This document shows, in pieces, positions 20,891 to 32,014 of a stretch of 64,000 bases of DNA (position 1 is the stretch's first letter; each line of letters opens with the position of its first letter). The translations under genes and the position numbers were made by a program. Origin of the DNA: Dichetophora obliterata (taxonomy: Eukaryota > Arthropoda > Insecta > Diptera > Sciomyzidae); assembly GCA_963920525.1 (NCBI GenBank), contig OY986437.1, positions 29,989,063 to 30,053,062 of the forward strand, read 5' to 3'. The notes under the pieces were generated by a model that saw only the letters and a list, made by a program, of their open reading frames with translations, had not been told where the DNA came from and made no database searches.

Positions 20891-22257
20891 AAAAATAAAT
20901 GTATTTGAAAATTTCTATATTTATATAAGTCCTTTGAACTTGACAATTAACGTACGCTTATATTATGATGATGAGTAACCAAGAGAGGGGTTCTTCTGTA
21001 CCTAGAATATACCTACATATATGACAAATGTCACTTAAATTTATTTTTTTCTTTTTAGTTCACGTCTTTTTTTAATAAAATCTTATTTTCAAAGCTTTTT
21101 TTTTTTGTTTATTTTTTATTGTAATTGTTTGCGTTTTTTTAGGTCATTTTTGTCAGTTTTTAGGTCATTTTCTGCAGTTTTTACGTAATTTTTGTCATTT
21201 TTTAGGTATTTTTTGCAGTTTTTTAGGTCATCAAAATCCGAGCCCTGGTTGTAACTATGCTTACAATGAAATCAAATTTTATACAATTTATGTAAAAATA
21301 GTAAACTTACTTTGGCTCTCTTGAAAAATTTTCTCTTTCACACAAAAACTTTACAAAAAAGTGAATCAAAGATTAAGTAATAAATGTATGAAGTGGTTGA
21401 AATTTTTTTTCTAAATTTGCGTCAAGAATCCCTTTTTTAAAACATTTAAGGCATCCGTTTGACTTGGCTCACCACAAAAAACCCATTAAATTATAGGTGA
21501 GCCACATTATGGCGCATATCGGCACATGAATTACAGGTTTTCTGCATTCCTACAACTTAAATCAATTAACAAAACAACAACATTAATATCATATAAACAA
21601 CAACAAACTAGCATTTTAAGTACTTATATGAGTAGAATTGTACATAAGAGCGCATGAAATACAAACAGATGTAAATTAAAATAAAACACCTCTTCACACT
21701 CGTCGAGAAGTAAGGCGGCGTTACGTTTTGCTTGGATTTCCTCTATTCACACTTCGATTTAACCTAGTTCTTTGAAAATTGGAACAAATCTATCTGTGAG
21801 CTCTTGTTTGAAATAACAAAATAGTCAATTGAGTGTAAATCGTTCACATGCGATTACTTTGCTTTGCTTTGCTTTTCGAACTTGTTTATTCGTAGCTGAT
21901 AATGTAAACGTTAAAAAAATAACTAACAGCAATGCGCATCACTGAATAGCAAATGCTGTTTAACAACTTGGCTGAATTGTTGCTCTCAGTCCGTATCGAA
22001 TAGGCACAACAAAAAACAACAACAACAACAACCATAATGCTAGCGCGCATTTTAAATAAGGCGCTTTCATTTGCTTAACGGTCTTAGTTTAGTTATTTTT
22101 TTTATAGCTAGTTGTTCAAAACTTATTGAATTTTGACAACTGCTGTCAATAAATTGTATCTTTGGTTTTATTTTTAAACTAATTTTGGCATAGAATCGAT
22201 GCAAAGTTAACTCTTTAATGCGCAAGTATTTATTTGTGGTTTAAATTTTTAGAACTA
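20891..22257. other. Non-coding DNA with a 20-22 bp minisatellite
   Basis: Between 21138 and 21235 a T-rich unit of 20-22 bp (TTTTTAGGTCATTTTTGTCAG and variants) occurs about five times. CAA repeats lie at 22018-22031. No gene is seen. Confidence 0.5.
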
Positions 22258-22766
22258 TGAAGAATTTACACTTTACCTTTGTTTAAAAAAGGAGATAGGT
22301 CCATGGTTATAAACTACAGACCCATTTCACTTCTTCCGGTATTTTCTAAAATATTTGAAAAATTAATGAAAGCTCGAATTGTGCTCTTTTTGGAGAAATA
22401 TAATTGTTTCAGTAAACTCCAGTTTGGTTTCAGATCTGGCCTATCAACAGAAGACGCATTATTGAATTTCTGTACAAACATTTACTTCAGCCTTAATAAT
22501 AAACGGTTAACAGCAGCTCTTTTTGTTGATATCACTAAAGCATTTGACCACTAAAGCAGTGATCACTAAAGTAGTGGACCATACAATTTTGCTTGATAAA
22601 ATTTATAAGACTGGCTTTAGGGGATTTATCTTTAAATGGTTTCAGTCCTATTTAAAAAACAGAAAGCAGCGAGTAAAAATACTTAATTGTTATAGTTCAT
22701 TAGAATTGTTGACATTAGGGGTTCTTCATGGCTCAGTGCTGGGTCCTATATTGTTTTTAATCTTTA
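22258..22766 (+). pseudogene. LINE B reverse transcriptase, N-terminal half (disrupted)
   Basis: The frame contains LFKKGDRSMVINYRPISLLP, QFGFRSGLSTEDAL and the catalytic-aspartate motif VDITKAFDH. It is then thrown out of frame by a local duplication of CACTAAAGYA words at about 22537-22572. The following frame continues with VDHTILLDKIYKTG, LKNRKQRVK and SVLGPILFL (family GxxLGP motif, with LHGS where QGS is usual) up to the mariner insertion. It cannot make a working enzyme. Confidence 0.8.
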
Positions 22767-22768
22767 TA

Positions 22769-24056
22769 TTGGGGGTTGGAATTAATTTTAAAGGTTTTTT
22801 TTCGGTTTTTGAACATTTATTTAGAAACAACGGTACAATGTATATTATTCAAAGTATTGTCCATCGTTAGCTACAACATTTTCCCATCTTTCTGGCAGCA
22901 TATGGATTCCGCGCCGGAAGAACGATTCGTCTTTTGAGGCAATTCACGAATCGACCCATTTTTTGGTATCCTCGTAAGAAGTGAAGCGCTGCTCAGCCAA
23001 GCCATGCGTCATCGATCTGAATAGGTGGTAGTCGGAAGGGGCTATGTCTGGGCTATAAGGCGGGTGGGGTAGCACATCCCAATTCAGCGCCTCCAACGTT
23101 TCCTTGACGGTTCTTGCAACATGTGGCCGTGCGTTGTCATGTTGAAAAACCACTTTGTCGTGTCTTTTGGCATATTCCGGCCGTTTAACCTTTAATGCTC
23201 GGCTCAATTGCATCAATTGTTGTTGGTAGCGTTCCCCAGTGATGGTTTCGTTAGGTTTTAGCAGCTCATAGTACACGACACCCTTCTGATCCCACCAAAT
23301 ACACAGCATAAGCTTGGCGCCATGAATATTCGGCTTGGCCCTCGATGTTGATGCCTTCCGGGTGGTCCCCACGATTTTTTTCGCTTAGGATTATCGTAAT
23401 GGATCCACTTTTCATCGCCAGTGACAATACGATGCAAAAAACTCTTCCTTTTATGCCGTTGAAGCAGTTGTTCGCACATGCAAAATCGCCGTTCAACGTC
23501 TCTCGGCTTCAACTGGTACGGCACCCAATTTCCTTGCTTTTGAATCATTCCCATGGCCTTCAAGCGTTTGCCGACCGTTGATAAGTCGACTCCCAATGAT
23601 TCTGACAATTCTTGAAGGGTTTGACACGGGTCTTCATCGAGCAAAGCCTCCAATTCCTCATCTTCAAACTTTTTCGGCTGGCCCGGACGCTCTTTGTCTT
23701 CCGTATCAAAATCACCACTTTTAAACTGACGGAACCAGTACTCACAAGTAGAAATCGATGGAGCATAGTCCCCGTAAGCCTCAGTAAGCGTGCGTTGTGC
23801 TTCAACCGCTTTTTTCTTCAAATGGAAGCACAAAAGTAAACCTTCCCGCAAATTGCGTTTTGTTGGAACGAAAGTCGACATGTTCACAGAGAAAAAAAAA
23901 TATATGTTGTTTACACTTCAGTGGAATGACACATACTAAAAAATGAAGCTTAGACAATGTGCTTTGAAATGAATATAGTCACAGGTGTGCCCGATGCGAT
24001 CTATTGATAGTTACGCCATCTCTTAGAAAACCTTTAAAACTAATTCCAACCCCCAA
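22769..24056 (-). mobile_element. mariner element, mauritiana subfamily, 1288 bp
   Basis: The terminal inverted repeats start TTGGGGGTTGGAATTA and match over about 30 bp. TA lies outside both ends (22767-22768 and 24057-24058), the standard mariner duplication. The length is close to the ~1.29 kb usual for the subfamily. The element sits inside the LINE B reverse-transcriptase gene in the opposite orientation; joining the flanks at one TA brings SVLGPILFLIFI next to the INAFADDMA block. Confidence 0.95.
22845..23881 (-). pseudogene. mariner transposase (DD34D), one frameshift and one stop
   Basis: This class of enzyme cuts and rejoins the element ends at TA. The protein has the mariner order: helix-turn-helix N-terminus (MSTFVPTKRNLREGLLLCFH), WVPYQL linker, first catalytic Asp in TGDEKW, second in QHDNARPH and third in YSPDIAPSDYHL, with 34 residues between the last two. 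A 1-nt loss near 23345-23370 separates the first Asp from the other two, and a TGA at 22944-22946 interrupts the tail about 33 codons before the normal end. The gene is 1037 nt, one short of 1038. I chose the Met at 23881 because family members begin there; another in-frame Met lies two codons upstream. Confidence 0.93.
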
Positions 24057-24058
24057 TA

Positions 24059-25023
24059 AATTCGCTTTTTTCAATAAAGTTCCGCAGTTCCATCAATGCT
24101 TTTGCTGATGATATGGCCTGTGCCTTTTCTTGTGTCTCGCCCTTGCAATTGTCTGTTGAGATTAACCATGATCTCGCTGTTTTAAGGCACTGGTTTATGA
24201 TTCATAAGCTGGTACTTAGTGATAAAACTAGAATAATGATGTGAATGCTAAAAATGTAAACTTCGATTCATTTTTTTTTCATGGTGGTAAATGTGAAAGA
24301 TTTGGTTTAGGTAATGATATATGTTCCTCGTCGGATTGCATTCATACGTTCTGTGATCATAAGTCTTGTTCTTTAAACTGCTTCGCTATTGAAAAGGTTA
24401 ATTCTTTTAGATATCTAGGTATTTGGCTTGATAGTGGTATGGATTGGACAATTCATACACGTGAACTTAAAATGTATCTTTTGGCCGCCACCAGGCATTT
24501 GTATTTGTTGAAATCATATTGTAGTCCTATTATTCTCAAGTGTATTTACTATGGTATATTTCACTCTAAACTTGAGTATGGTTTAGCTTGTTGGGGAGGT
24601 ACTTATAAGAATAAAATATGCCCTCTTCTCGTTTCGCAAAAGCATGCTATTCGTTTAATTTTTCATAAGAACAGATTTTGTAGTAGCCTGTTACTTTTCA
24701 GGAAACTTAGTGTCCTTCCTTTGAAACATTTATATTTCTATAAAGTATTGGAATTTTTTTTTATTAAATCTGGATATCTTCTGAGACGACGTTCAGATAC
24801 CTATCATTTGAGAGTTAATGAATACAATGTAGCACTAGTTCCAACGCACACATTAAGAATATTTCTTAACTTTTTTACTTCTGGTGCTCCTCGACTTTTC
24901 AATAGTCTTCCATCGGAAATAAGAAATATTCATGTTCAATCCATTTTTCTCAAAAGGGTAAAGTTTTGGCTTTTAGACCTCAATTACAGTGATATTGACA
25001 CATTATTAGCTGTTATAGTCTGA
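24059..25023 (+). pseudogene. LINE B reverse transcriptase, C-terminal half
   Basis: Right after the mariner the sequence encodes SSINAFADDMACAF, whose FADD is the catalytic motif of reverse transcriptase. A stop then interrupts at about 24241. From 24241 a 260-residue frame continues with NSFRYLGIWLDSGMDW, HSKLEYGLACWGG and GAPRLFNSLPSEIR, the thumb and C-terminal region of CR1/L2-like ORF2 proteins. The end at 25021 is followed by an A-rich 3' UTR and the TAC tail. Confidence 0.82.
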
Positions 25024-25335
25024 CTCCACAATACTTTTATTAAGTTTTTGCTCTCAATAAGTCCTTTACAAAAAAAAAAAAATAAAAAAAATAAAATATG
25101 TTAATATTAAATTTTTCGGTTTATTTTCTTTATTTGATTATTGTAATTAATGCATCATTTATTAATTATTATTTCAGTAATTATTATATATATTTTTAAC
25201 AAGCTGTATTCGCCTCTAGCTCCTATGAACTATAGAAGCAGCTTAACATTCATTGCAGTTATTTGTATAACATAATTCTTCTTATAGATACATATATTGT
25301 TATTATTAAGAATGTAATGAATTGTTGAATAAAAA

Positions 25336-25374
<39 letters not shown>

Positions 25375-25409
25375 GACTACTACTACTACTACTACTACTA
25401 TTACTACTA
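25336..25409 (+). repeat. TAC trinucleotide microsatellite at the LINE B 3' end
   Basis: About 24 TAC units with two substitutions follow GAATAAAAA. Several LINE clades end in a short tandem repeat made at target-primed reverse transcription, so this most likely marks the 3' end of LINE B. Confidence 0.85.
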
Positions 25410-25660
25410 ATTATGCATATTAAGTTAAATAAAAAATAAAATTGAAAAAGTTTTTGTTATTTGGTTTTTTTTCAACCTTCATCGGTCCCTTAGAAAGGAA
25501 TAGGTTCCTTGTGTGTAAATTTTACACACTTTTTTCACGCATTTTTACACGCATGAATGAAATGCATGCAATTTACGCGTTAAAAGTAATAATTTATTCA
25601 TTACTTTATTCAATCTGAAAAATTTTCGAATCGATTAATCGCGTAAAAAATGTATATATA

Positions 25661-25915
25661 AAGGGCTTATTGCAATAACGTGATAAGCCACATGATCTAA
25701 AAAATCAATTTTTAAGGCTGAATACATTACTCAATGCATTTCTAACAACCACTGAAGAGATTTTGGCTATTTCTTATTAATTTTCTAACCTATTTGTAAA
25801 AGTTTCCGTGATCAATTCCATTTCTTCATACAAAAATACACTTTTTCAAAACTTTAGAGTCGATTATTTCAAAATGTTTTTTAAGTGGCTTATCATGTTT
25901 TTGCAATAAGCCCTT
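25661..25915. mobile_element. 255-bp short inverted-repeat element, 8-bp duplication
   Basis: The ends AAGGGCTTATTGCAATAACG and AAGGGCTTATTGCAAAAACA are inverted and both go on to TGATAAGCCAC. The flanks TATATATA and CATATATA match at 7 of 8 bases, suggesting hAT-type mobilisation. There is no coding capacity. Confidence 0.7.
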
Positions 25916-26945
25916 CATATATAAAAGTGGATGTATGTATGTATGTAGGTAGGTATGTATGTATGCATGTATATCACGTATAGACTCAAAAACCGCTGAA
26001 TCGATCCTTATGAAATTTTCAGGGAAATTGAAACAACATCTTGAGAGTGTTCCTGGGAAATTTGGTTATCGCCCACAAACCATAAAAAATGCTATATATC
26101 AGATGGTTTTGATCATAAAAAGCTGAAATTTTGATAAGATGATTACTATCGGCAACTCCACTAAAAATGGGCGTGGTCGCACTTTATCTAAGACTACTTT
26201 TTTAAAATCATGCCAACTCCTGAGTTGTACAAGTTTTGATAGTGAACTAACTATACATATAAATATTGCCACGCCCATTTTACCGCCCACAAATCAATGG
26301 AACCTCTCTATGTAAGGCGGTTTTGATCGAATAAAACTAATATTTGGTAGTTTAGTTCATATGTGCAATATGAGCGCAATATATCTGCGCCCACTTTTTC
26401 GAAATTAAGCCAATTCCTGAGATGTTCACGTTGTGATAGTCAAAATTGGTATGTAGGTGCAATGGGACCAAGTGGTGGTCACTATATATATAAATGTTGA
26501 CACGCCACCTTTTCCCGCCAATTTATCTTTAAAAAAAATGCATATGTATGTGTGTGTGTGTATATCACGTAGACTCCGAAACCGCTCAACCAATTTTTAT
26601 GAAATTTTTAGGGAAGCGGTTGCAAAAAGGGGCGTGGCACCGCAAATATACCCCAAAATTTTCGATATTGCATAGCTTTCGAAAGCATAGGTCACACATC
26701 TTCGGAATTCGGTGTCGTGAAACTTTAGCAAGTTATAAAACGCCTACCAAGGATGGTTTTGGCATTGTAAAGGAGGCGTGGCACCTCCTAAACAACCTAA
26801 ATTTTCTACATCGAATAACTTTGCAATTATAAAGTGCACAGCCTCGGAATTCGCTATTCGACCACAATTTACACGTGCCGTTCCACTCATAACATTTTAT
26901 AGGCATCGAACAAGGGGGTGTGGTAGTAATGCACCGAGTTTCAGC
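25916..26945 (+). repeat. Dispersed repeat of the GGGCGTGG family
   Basis: It opens with ATATATAAAAGTGGATGTAT and a GTAT repeat (25926-25975), then ATCACGTATAGACTC and GAATCGATCCTTATGAAATT. Blocks AAAATGGGCGTGGTCGCAC, TTTACCGCCCACAAATCAAT and two units of the ~140-bp minisatellite (near 26655 and 26800) match the repeat at 19.5-20.9 kb. The frames inside are not genes. Confidence 0.6.
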
Positions 26946-27805
26946 TACTTAAAAAAAATTAAAAAATGGGAAATTATCGAAACAAAAATTAACAACTAAG
27001 CAGAAGAACAGTGACATAGCCACGCCAAGATTATGGTGTGTAAATTTTACACACAAGAACCTATTGGGGAAATTTTTTCTGTAGGATAGCAGCGAAACCT
27101 AGAGTGAACAAAATTTCGAAAACATAAATTTTGCATACGATTTCTACATTGAGCCAAAATCCTAGCTCGATTTGATGAATTTTATTAAAGAAATATCAGC
27201 TTGAAGTTGAAAAGTGTGTAAAGTTTACACAAAGAGCCGATTAAGGTTAAAAAAAGGAGGCATTGAGAAAATTTTGTTAAGAAGTTTTGAGCCTAAAATA
27301 ATGTTTTTTTTTTTAATAAAATTATAACATTTTTAGCTAATTCCATCGATAGAAATTTTTTAAAAAAATTTTACTTGATATTTATTTTATAAAAATACTA
27401 GAAGGCCACTGTTGTCCGCGGTTCACAGTGTAACGAGTGCGGCCAAAAATAACTTAAGAAAAAAATTCATTAATTCATTAGTCTAAATATGCAGAATCAT
27501 AGTCAAGAGTATTAATATTTCGAGTGTTAAAGGACTTTGCGATATCTTTTCAGTTACGGGAATGCCACTCTTCCAAAGTTCAATTAAAAATATGACAAAT
27601 TTTTTGTTTTTGCAGTTTGACACTGTATATTTTTTAATTTTATTTTATATATTTTAGTAAAAAAAAATAATTAAAAGCAAACATACAAAAAATTTTTTAC
27701 AACTAAACACAGGTATTAGAAATCAAAGAAAAAAAAAACGAAAACTTTGAGAAACAATAAAAAGAAAAGAGCATTTTTGTTTTTTTTTTTTTAATTTAAA
27801 TATGT

Positions 27806-28140
27806 CTATAACCAATATTTTCTCAACATGTTCCCAAAATTTGGTTTGCCGAAACTCAAATATAACGACTTTACGCCCACTTTTGTGGAGCATGTTTTGG
27901 CTAAAATGAGCAATTTTGTATGAAAAACTAACAACATTTTCACAAAGTTCAAAACAAAAACTAAGAAAAACTGCATTTTTTTATATTTTAATATATCTAT
28001 TAACAATATTTTCTCCACATGTTCCCAAAATTCGGTTTGCCAAAACTCAATTATAACGACATTACGCCCACTTTTGTGGAGCATGTTTTGGCGAAAATAA
28101 GCAATTTTATATGAAAAAATAAAGCCAATTTTCACAAGCT
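27806..28140. repeat. 191-bp tandem duplication
   Basis: The word CATGTTCCCAAAAT and the following GGTTTGCC...ACGCCCACTTTTGTGGAGCA recur with a period of 191 bp (27827 and 28018). The minus-strand frame over it repeats its own peptide for this reason and is not a gene. Confidence 0.8.
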
Positions 28141-28487
28141 TTCAAATAAAAACAACTTTTTTTTAATAAAACATTAAAATAAAACACTTCCTTAACATAG
28201 CCCTAATATTTTACAGATTTGACATATGTACAATTTTACAGATGTAGGATAATTTTTTTGGGTACTTTACCAGATTACTGATTTTAGTAATATGGAAGTT
28301 GGGCGTGCTAGTGGGCCGATTTGATTAATTTTCACACTAAATATTTATAATTACAAAAGAACAATAGCTGCGTTACTTTCACCTTAATATAATCGCGATA
28401 ACAAATTTTCTCAAAGGAACGGCAAGAAAAACGACTCGTAGAGGGCACTACCGTTGCAGTCAAAATTAAATTCAAACAAGCAATCAT

Positions 28488-28815
28488 GATACAATAACTA
28501 TTAGGTGTCATGAGAAAGTGTGTCGTTCAAAACTGTTGTGAACTGTTATGGTAGCGATACCATAGTGTTTTTCTTTCACGATGTTTTTCTCTGATTGTGT
28601 TTTACTCTAAACATCCGAAAAATTGTAAATTATTTAATTTAATAAGTAATATAATGCAATTATATAAATAATTTAAGTGCAATTGTTGGCTCCGCTGAAT
28701 GCGTCCAATGTGAATGACACACGCGGTTTGTTTTGTTTTATTTTGTTTAACATTCGATGGTCGCAGCTCGTGAGAAAATAGGTAGCTGTCATGGCTACCT
28801 AATAGTCATTGTATC
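28488..28815. mobile_element. ~330-bp inverted-repeat element
   Basis: GATACAATAACTATTAGGTG on the left is inverted on the right as CTACCTAATAGTCATTGTATC. Similar CAAACAA words flank both sides but do not give a clean duplication. No gene is present. Confidence 0.5.
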
Positions 28816-29836
28816 AAACAAACAAATAATTAAAAAAATTAAATGACAGCTCATAAAAATATACAGATGCGGCACCTGTGTTTCAAATTTTATAAAGGCT
28901 ATATCAAAACTTAATATGGATAGCAAAAATAATCCTATTTGTTATAGGATTATTATTTTTGTTTTTGCTTTGCATGTAAAAAAAACAATCTGGATTATTT
29001 TAAAGCGAATGGAACGCAGCTAATGTGTAGCTTATTTTAATGATCTGGGATATTTTTTTGTCAATTTATACCAGATTACTTATTTCGGTTATACGGGAGG
29101 TGGGCGTTTTAGTCAGCCGATAGTCAGCAAAAGAACTATGTGCACCAAATTTCACTGATCTAGGATAATTTTTTGGGGAGCTTTTCCAGATGACCAATTT
29201 CGGTTACATGGAGGTGGGCGCGGCATTCATTCAATTCGAACGAAATTTTGTGAGAATAATTCCCGTACCATAAAACTAATTTTCACAAAATTTCATAATT
29301 TTTGACCAACTCCTGCTATTTTTGGTCACTCGCTATATGGGCTCGTTACACTGTGCGGCTTCGCCACGGACGTTTTTTTATCAATCTCCTTAACGCCTTA
29401 AGGACGGGACAATTTTTTCACACATGTACTAATTTTTACCTAATTTTTATTTTGACTAATTTTTATGTGATACGGTTAGTTTTGCGACATCCGACTTAGT
29501 GATGCGATATGGCATCATTGTCCTCATTGGGTTAAGACAATACATATCAAAGAAATAAAAAATGGGCTTTTTTTCTTAAAAATACATATTATTAGGTGGC
29601 AACTCTATAATTTCAAAATTGTATCATTTTTAAATTCTGAAAACGGATACGGATTCAGAGACCCATTTTTACCCTTTAGTTTCGCCAGCCCCGAACTCGT
29701 AAAAAAACGTTTTGTTTTGTTTCGGAGCGCCGCTCTGCATTTATGTCTCACTTTTCGACTTTTTTGCTCGAGGCTCATCTCTCAAAACTCTCACTTTTTG
29801 CTCGAGGCTCATCAGTTTTCTTTTATTACGCTGTGT

Positions 29837-30802
29837 CAGGGATGATAAATTCAGTACTAAAGTACTTAAGTAGTGAATTTAGTATTTTTAGCTTTTCAAA
29901 AGTACCGCATTACCCCTCAATGATTTCAGTACTTTTTACATATATTGTCTAAAAACAGTACTATTAAAAATTAATTAAAACATTTTAAGATGGAAGAGTT
30001 TTGGGCTAAAATTGGTGCAATTAAAAAACAAAATTATTAACTTATGTGTGGTAACATATATAATATTATCGAATGATTACTTTACATACCTTATTCGTTG
30101 GCTAACGTTAAACGCATTTTTTTCATAAAAAATGTAATCAAAACAAAATGTTGAAATAGGCTTCAAGTATACAAATTAGATAAATTTTTATTTACCCTTT
30201 TTAGATAAATACAAACAAAAAACCTTTTAAAATAAAATGGAGAGTACTGCTATAACACTGAAATTTCTCAAAGTTATTACAAAAAAAAAAATCAAAAACA
30301 TTGATATTAAAGAATTATTAGATTAAAAACTGTATACCTGATATAAACTTACATTTTATTTATTATCAACTAATTATGTTACTAATTGAAAGTTTCTTGC
30401 ATAAAATACAATATAGTAATAACCAAAAACTGAATTTATGTTTCTTATGTATATTTCGAAATTTTTTTAATTCCGAAACTTAAAACTTTGATATATTTGT
30501 TTTGTTTTTTTTAGATTGAACTAATAAAAATATATAAAACTAATTAAGTTACTAATAAAAAGTTTCTTGCATAAAATACAATATATTAATAATTAAAAAA
30601 TGAATTTATGTTTCTTATGTATATTTCGAAATTTTTTTTAATTCAGAATTTGAAAACTTTGATATATATGTTTTGTTTTTTTGTAGTTAGACTAATAGAA
30701 ATATATATAACTTCAAACTTTTATTTTATTTCTTATTTCAGTACTTTTAGTACTTTTTGAAATCCGTTAAGTACTAACCGAAATTTGGAATTATCATCCC
30801 TG
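29837..30802. mobile_element. 966-bp hAT-like non-autonomous element
   Basis: The inverted ends are CAGGGATGATAAATTC and CAGGGATGATAATTCC, with the CAGGG start known for hAT elements. The flanks CGCTGTGT (29829-29836) and CGCTGTGC (30803-30810) match at 7 of 8 bases. AGTACTT words crowd both ends, as expected of transposase-binding sites. A 170-bp block is duplicated inside, with AGTTTCTTGCATAAAATACA at 30391 and 30561. There is no transposase frame. Confidence 0.88.
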
Positions 30803-30991
30803 CGCTGTGCTAGCTGAGCACGAAGAGAAAAATAGAGAGCAACATGGAGTTTATTGAAACTCTCGCAACACAAACGCATCAAAAGACAACGAATAGGCAA
30901 ATACGTGACAGCTGGGATGATTTCTCAAAAAACTTTATACCTTAATTAAATATAATTATTAAAATTTTGAAAAATAAAAACCTCTAAATAT

Positions 30992-31973
30992 ATGGTTCAG
31001 GTACATAACGCACCATGAAATAACGCCCAAAATAAAAAATGAAATAAAGCCCAAAAATTTCCCATATAAATTTGGGCGTTATTTCATAATGAAATAAAGC
31101 CAAACAGTTTGGGCGTTATTTCATTGTAATCGGGCTTTATTTCATTTTTCTATTTGACATCAAAATGTTACATGAATTCCAAATTCAATTCAGAAGTACT
31201 GTAGACAGCGAAGCCGGTATTGGACTTGGCACCCCCAAATAGACCCCAATTGAAATAAGCCCAAAAAAAAAAAATTTTTAAAAAACCCCAAAAAATTTCA
31301 TACATTTTTAAGTATTACTTAAGTATAAATTTTGGGAAATATTTAATTTTTTTTTTGTCTTATTTCATTATGAAACCAATTACATGGTAGAAGTGGGTAG
31401 ACTTAAATCTTTAATAAAAGCTTTTTTCGCATTTTGTATATTTGATAATTTTCGGCATAATTTTTTCTGTGAAAGGTGCATATTAAAAAATAATTTGCCT
31501 TTGTTCGAAATGCTGTTATCACCATTCCGTACAAGGGCAAATCAAGTTTATGGTGTTTTTTTACGATAAAATGATTTTCCTTGCACGAAAAGTTATTATT
31601 TCAGGCATATTTACCTTAGTTGTTCTGCTTTCTTTACAAAGCCGATTACGGTTTATGACCAAGTTTTTTTGGTCTTATGATCCTTTTGAAACTGGCCATA
31701 ACCCATAAAAGATTTGGGTCTTATTTTATTTTCGGTTTGGGCGTTATTTAATTTTGTTTTGGGCTTCATTTAATTTTTTATTTTGGGCGCTATTTCATTT
31801 TTGTAAGCCCAAAATATTTTGGGTCTTATTTCATTTTGGGTTTGGGCGTTATTTTATTTTTTGGGGACTTTATTCCCTTTGTTTATTTTGGGCGTTATTT
31901 CATTTTTATGCCCAAAATATTTTGGGCTTTATTTCATTTTTTATTTTGGGCGTTATTTCACTGAACCTAAAGA
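30992..31973. repeat. Inverted array of GAAATAACGCCCAAA / GAAATAAAGCCCAAA motifs
   Basis: The left end has GGTTCAG then GAAATAACGCCCAAAATAAA; the right end is its inverse, closing in CTGAACC. About sixteen copies of a 15-16 bp motif lie at the two ends, pointing inward on the left (31015-31150, 31253) and mostly inverted on the right (31705-31960). The motif alternates between AACGCC and AAAGCC types. The middle (31160-31690) shows no gene. It looks like a Foldback-type or satellite-bearing short element; no target duplication was confirmed. Confidence 0.65.
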
Positions 31974-32014
31974 AATCTGTAGCACAAATATATTTTAAAA
32001 TTTTTTTATTAAAA

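Larger units (their letters stand above)
22258..25409 (+). mobile_element. 5'-truncated non-LTR retrotransposon (LINE B) with a TAC-repeat tail, split by mariner
   Basis: Reverse-transcriptase sequence starts abruptly at about 22258, inside the domain, showing 5' truncation typical of LINEs. It is interrupted by the mariner at 22769-24056, resumes, and ends in a TAC microsatellite (25336-25409) that is probably the 3' tail. The protein motifs fit the CR1/L2/jockey-like group without RNase H; I cannot name the clade. Confidence 0.8.
25500..27250. repeat. Region flanked by inverted GTGTGTAAATTTTACACAC palindromes
   Basis: AATAGGTTCCTTGTGTGTAA (25510-25529) is inverted at 27037-27070, which contains TTACACACAAGAACCTATT. 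A further related copy, AAGTGTGTAAAGTTTACACA, is near 27215-27235. The two outer copies may be ends of an older element that now holds a hAT-like hairpin and a dispersed repeat. Confidence 0.45.
27413..29372. repeat. ~2-kb region with inverted CACAGTGTAACGAG ends
   Basis: GTCCGCGGTTCACAGTGTAA on the left is inverted on the right as CTCGTTACACTGTGCGGCTT then CGCCACGGACG. Inside are a 191-bp tandem duplication (27827-28140) and repeated TACCAGATTACTNATTT blocks followed by GGAGGTGGGCG or similar at about 28268, 29071 and 29188. A possible 330-bp inner element is listed separately. I cannot assign it to a family. Confidence 0.45.

Noticed and set aside
23345..23839. Plus-strand frames opposite the mariner transposase
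   Set aside because: They are antisense shadows of a clear transposase pseudogene.
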